From DASTGO01 sp035719045 (GTDB taxonomy: Bacteria; Actinomycetota; Actinomycetes; Actinomycetales; Kineosporiaceae): 8,028 bases of DNA. Position 1 is the stretch's first letter. Each line of letters starts with the position of its first letter. Where the stretch lies: NCBI GenBank assembly GCA_035719045.1, contig DASTGO010000255.1, forward strand, positions 1 to 8,028. Reading direction: 5' to 3'. Positions 5,725 to 8,028 of this stretch are shown piece after piece. The position numbers were made by a program, and so were the translations under genes. A model generated the notes under the pieces. The model saw only the letters and a program-made list of their open reading frames with translations, searched no databases and was not told where the DNA came from.

Positions 5725-6888
5725 ATGACCGAGAACACCGAGCCCACCACGCACGTGGACCAGCTGGACCTGCTCGCCCGGGCCGGGGTGTCGGTGTGGC
5801 TGGACGACCTGTCGCGCGAACTCGTCGACAGCGGTGACCTGGCCCGGCTGGTGGCCGAGCAGCACGTCGTCGGCGTGACCTCGAACCCGACGATCTTCGC
5901 CTCCGCCCTGAGCAAGGGCGACCGCTACACCGAGCAGCTGGAGCGACTGGCCGTCCGGGGTGCGAGCGTCGAGGAAGCGGTCTTCGAGATCACCACCGAC
6001 GACGTCCGGTCGGCGTGCGACGTGCTCCGGCCGGTCTACGAGGCGACCGACGGCCTCGACGGCCGGGTGTCCATCGAGGTGGACCCCAGGCTGGCGCGCG
6101 ACACCGCCGCCACGGTCGAGGCCGCCCGCCTGCTGTGGCGAACCGTGGGCCGGCCCAACGCCATGATCAAGATCCCGGCGACGGTCGAGGGCCTGCCCGC
6201 GATCACCGCGGCCTTGTCGGAGGGGATCAGCGTGAACGTGACGCTGGTCTTCAGCCTGCAGCGTTACCGGGCGGTGATGAACGCGCACCTGGCCGGCCTG
6301 GAGGCCGCCCACGAGGCCGGCCGGGACCTGTCCTCGATCGGCTCCGTGGCCAGCTTCTTCGTCTCACGGGTGGACACCGAGGTGGACAAGCGGCTGGAGG
6401 CGCTCGGCACCCCGCAGGCGCTGGCCCTGCGGGGCCAGGCCGCGGTGGCGAACGCCCGGCTGGCGTACCAGGCCTTCGAGGAGGTCACCTCGACCCCGCG
6501 CTGGAACGTCCTCGCGTCGGCGGGGGCCCGTGTGCAGCGTCCGCTGTGGGCGTCCACCGGGGTCAAGAACCGGGCCTACCCCGACACCCTGTACGTGTCC
6601 GAACTGGTCGCCCCCGGCACGGTGAACACCATGCCGGGCGCCACCCTGGCCGCTACCGCCGACCACGGCGCGATCACCGGGGACACCGTCCGCGGTCGCT
6701 ACGACGCGGCGACGGCGGTGTTGGACGGGCTCGCAGGTCTGGGGATCAGCTACACCGACGTCGTCGAGGTGCTGGAGCGCGAGGGCGTCCAGAAGTTCGA
6801 CAAGAGCTGGGCCGAACTGCTCGCCACCGTCTCCGACGAGCTGGCCCGGCTGTCGGTGTCGGACTCTGCGGCGGAGGCCCACCAGTAG
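5725..6888 (+). CDS. tal: Transaldolase
   Basis: Cytosolic transaldolase of 387 residues, of the longer class found in actinobacteria. It transfers a dihydroxyacetone unit from sedoheptulose 7-P to glyceraldehyde 3-P, giving erythrose 4-P and fructose 6-P. The Schiff-base lysine is K149 in AMIKIPAT. Other family marks are VWLDDLSREL (24-33, with the catalytic Asp at 27 or 28), GVTSNPTIF (50-58), SIEVDP (116-121), NVTLVFS (171-177), SVASFFVSRVD (207-217) and QRPLWASTGVKN (271-282). The barrel is complete and there is no frameshift. ATG 5725 is preceded by AGGAAACGGGAG (5709-5720), a good Shine-Dalgarno region ending 4 nt before the start. It lies after tkt and 77 nt before pgi; co-transcription with pgi is likely because no strong terminator lies between. 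Confidence 0.97.
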   Translation: MTENTEPTTHVDQLDLLARAGVSVWLDDLSRELVDSGDLARLVAEQHVVGVTSNPTIFASALSKGDRYTEQLERLAVRGASVEEAVFEITTDDVRSACDVLRPVYEATDGLDGRVSIEVDPRLARDTAATVEAARLLWRTVGRPNAMIKIPATVEGLPAITAALSEGISVNVTLVFSLQRYRAVMNAHLAGLEAAHEAGRDLSSIGSVASFFVSRVDTEVDKRLEALGTPQALALRGQAAVANARLAYQAFEEVTSTPRWNVLASAGARVQRPLWASTGVKNRAYPDTLYVSELVAPGTVNTMPGATLAATADHGAITGDTVRGRYDAATAVLDGLAGLGISYTDVVEVLEREGVQKFDKSWAELLATVSDELARLSVSDSAAEAHQ

Positions 6889-6953
6889 CCGTGCGGGGTC
6901 AGGTGACGGGCGCGGCGTTGCGCCCGGCGGGGACGTCCGGCGCCGGTGACGAC

Positions 6954-6961
6954 GGAGGAGG
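6954..6961 (+). promoter_or_regulatory. pgi ribosome binding site (decides start)
   Basis: GGAGGAGG is a near-perfect anti-16S match ending 4 nt before GTG 6966. In-frame GTGs at 6891 and 6903 lack such an element, and the peptide they would add is Gly/Ala-rich and ends in the codons of this very site. Confidence 0.7.
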
Positions 6962-6965
6962 TTCG

Positions 6966-8028
6966 GTGACCCAACCCCACTGGCTCGTGACGTGGGCGGG
7001 CGACGACCAGGACAGCGCCCTGGAGGTGACCGCGTCCGGGGCCGCGGCGGACGCCGTCGCGGCCCGGGTTCCGCAGCTGGTCGCGGACGGCGTCGCGGGG
7101 GCGATCGCCGCCCAGGACCCGACCCTGTGGGGACCTGCCGCACTGCCCGACGCGACGGTCCGGCTCGGCTGGGTGCAGCTGCCCGACACCTCGCGGCCGC
7201 TGGTCGCGCGGATCGAGCAGCTGCGGGCCGAACTGGCCGCCGAGGGCCTGGACCGGGTGGTGCTGTGCGGCATGGGCGGCTCCTCGCTGGCGGCCGAGGT
7301 GATCGCCCGGACCGGCGGGGTCCCGCTGGTGGTCCTGGACAGCACCGACCCCGACCAGGTCGCGGCCGCGCTCTCCGAGCTGGACCGGACCGTCGTCGTG
7401 CTGTCCAGCAAGTCCGGGTCGACGCTGGAGACCGACTGCCAGCGCCGGGCGTTCGAGGCTGCCTTCACCGACGCGGGGATCGACCCGGGCAGCCGGTTCG
7501 TCGTGGTCACCGATCCGGACTCACCGCTGGAACAGTTCGCCCGCCGCAGCCCCTGCCGGGCGGTCTTCACCGCGGACCCGCACGTCGGTGGCCGGTTCTC
7601 GGCGCTGTCGGCGTTCGGGCTGGTGCCGGCCGGACTGGCCGGGGCGGACGTCGACGGGCTGCTGGACTCCGCCGCGGTGGTCGCCGACCTGGTCGCCGAC
7701 GACGGGGAGGGCAACCCGGCCCTGGTCCTGGCTGCTGCGCTGGCCGGGACCACCCCGCTGCGGGACAAGACCGTGCTCGTGGACGAGGGCAGCGGGACCG
7801 CAGGCTTCGGGGACTGGGCGGAGCAGCTGCTCGCCGAGTCCACGGGCAAGCAGGGCACCGGGCTGTTGCCGGTGGTGGTCGAGGGTCCGCAGGCTCCCGA
7901 GCTCATCTCAGGGGCACCGGACCTCGTCGTGGTCCGGCTGGTGGCCGTCCAGGATCCGGACGATCTGGCCGACGGGGCCGAGGCCGGGGCGGCGCCCGAC
8001 GGCGGTCACGGCGCCGAGGTGACCGTGG
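6966..8028 (+). CDS. pgi: Glucose-6-phosphate isomerase, 3' end outside window
   Basis: Interconverts glucose 6-P and fructose 6-P, linking the pentose-phosphate cycle to glycolysis. The visible 354 residues cover the N-terminal SIS domain and much of the second; the frame is open at the window end. Motifs: LCGMGGSSLAAEV (100-112), LDSTDPDQV (124-132), the phosphate-binding SSKSGSTLET (148-157), HVGGRFSALSAFGLVPAGLAG (206-226), and ESTGKQGTGLLPV (291-303), where E291 and K295 would be active-site candidates. This is the diverged form found with tal in actinobacterial pentose-phosphate clusters rather than the E. coli-like form, and I recall it at about 520-560 residues. A bifunctional glucose/mannose-6-P isomerase is a less likely reading because of the long insertions and the neighbours. 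GTG 6966 is chosen on the strong GGAGGAGG. Confidence 0.88.
   Translation, partial: MTQPHWLVTWAGDDQDSALEVTASGAAADAVAARVPQLVADGVAGAIAAQDPTLWGPAALPDATVRLGWVQLPDTSRPLVARIEQLRAELAAEGLDRVVLCGMGGSSLAAEVIARTGGVPLVVLDSTDPDQVAAALSELDRTVVVLSSKSGSTLETDCQRRAFEAAFTDAGIDPGSRFVVVTDPDSPLEQFARRSPCRAVFTADPHVGGRFSALSAFGLVPAGLAGADVDGLLDSAAVVADLVADDGEGNPALVLAAALAGTTPLRDKTVLVDEGSGTAGFGDWAEQLLAESTGKQGTGLLPVVVEGPQAPELISGAPDLVVVRLVAVQDPDDLADGAEAGAAPDGGHGAEVTV

Noticed and set aside
3298..6312. A 1004-codon open frame on the minus strand opposite tkt and the first half of tal
   Set aside because: It is the antisense shadow of two well-conserved genes. The translation is a Gly/Arg/Pro/Asp/Val-rich string without recognisable domain or Shine-Dalgarno; GC-biased third positions remove stops from this frame.
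6899..7906. A 335-codon minus-strand open frame opposite pgi
   Set aside because: Ser/Ala/Thr/Pro-rich shadow; the Pgi frame carries the SIS-domain motifs.
1..8028. Search by eye for a new defence, mobile or biosynthetic system, CRISPR array, tRNA or riboswitch
   Set aside because: All coding space is taken by known housekeeping genes in familiar order; no insertion-sequence ends, spaced repeats, tRNA-like folds or composition breaks were seen.

Overview
The window looks like ordinary chromosome of a high-G+C actinobacterium. Codon third positions are almost all G or C, GTG starts are common, and the Shine-Dalgarno and TAnnnT promoter elements are of actinobacterial type. Every protein reads as an actinobacterial member of its family. 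From memory, the gene order (ABC permease, ctaA, ctaB, tkt, tal) resembles the heme A and pentose-phosphate neighbourhood of Mycobacterium and Streptomyces. Genus cannot be fixed from the sequence alone; a pgi copy directly after tal would suit Pseudonocardiales or related orders (inference).

Layout. Bases 1-821 (+) hold the 3' part of an ABC-2 type transporter permease, whose start and presumed ATPase partner lie upstream. Bases 895-1866 (+) are ctaA (heme A synthase), apparently read from its own leaderless promoter. The gap 1867-2063 separates two convergent genes and contains a 20-bp tandem repeat that includes the ctaA stop, plus a perfect 17-bp inverted repeat that should end transcription from both sides. 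Bases 2064-3020 (-) are ctaB (heme O synthase), with a good promoter just upstream. Bases 3087-3513 are a long divergent intergenic region with a small palindrome and the tkt leader. Then tkt (3514-5640), tal (5725-6888) and pgi (6966 to the window end, truncated) run in the same direction, with a strong hairpin between tkt and tal.

How the genes work together. CtaB attaches a farnesyl group to protoheme IX to make heme O, and CtaA oxidises heme O to heme A for the aa3-type cytochrome c oxidase. Tkt, Tal and Pgi form the non-oxidative pentose-phosphate branch and its link to glycolysis. The likely continuation beyond the window is zwf-opcA-pgl, the oxidative branch (inference from related genomes).

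I found no mobile element, CRISPR array, RNA gene, toxin, defence cluster or other new system. The points worth checking are regulatory: the leaderless ctaA promoter, the tandem repeat on its stop codon, the terminator hairpins, the long tkt leader, and the altered ExxHR motif in CtaA.
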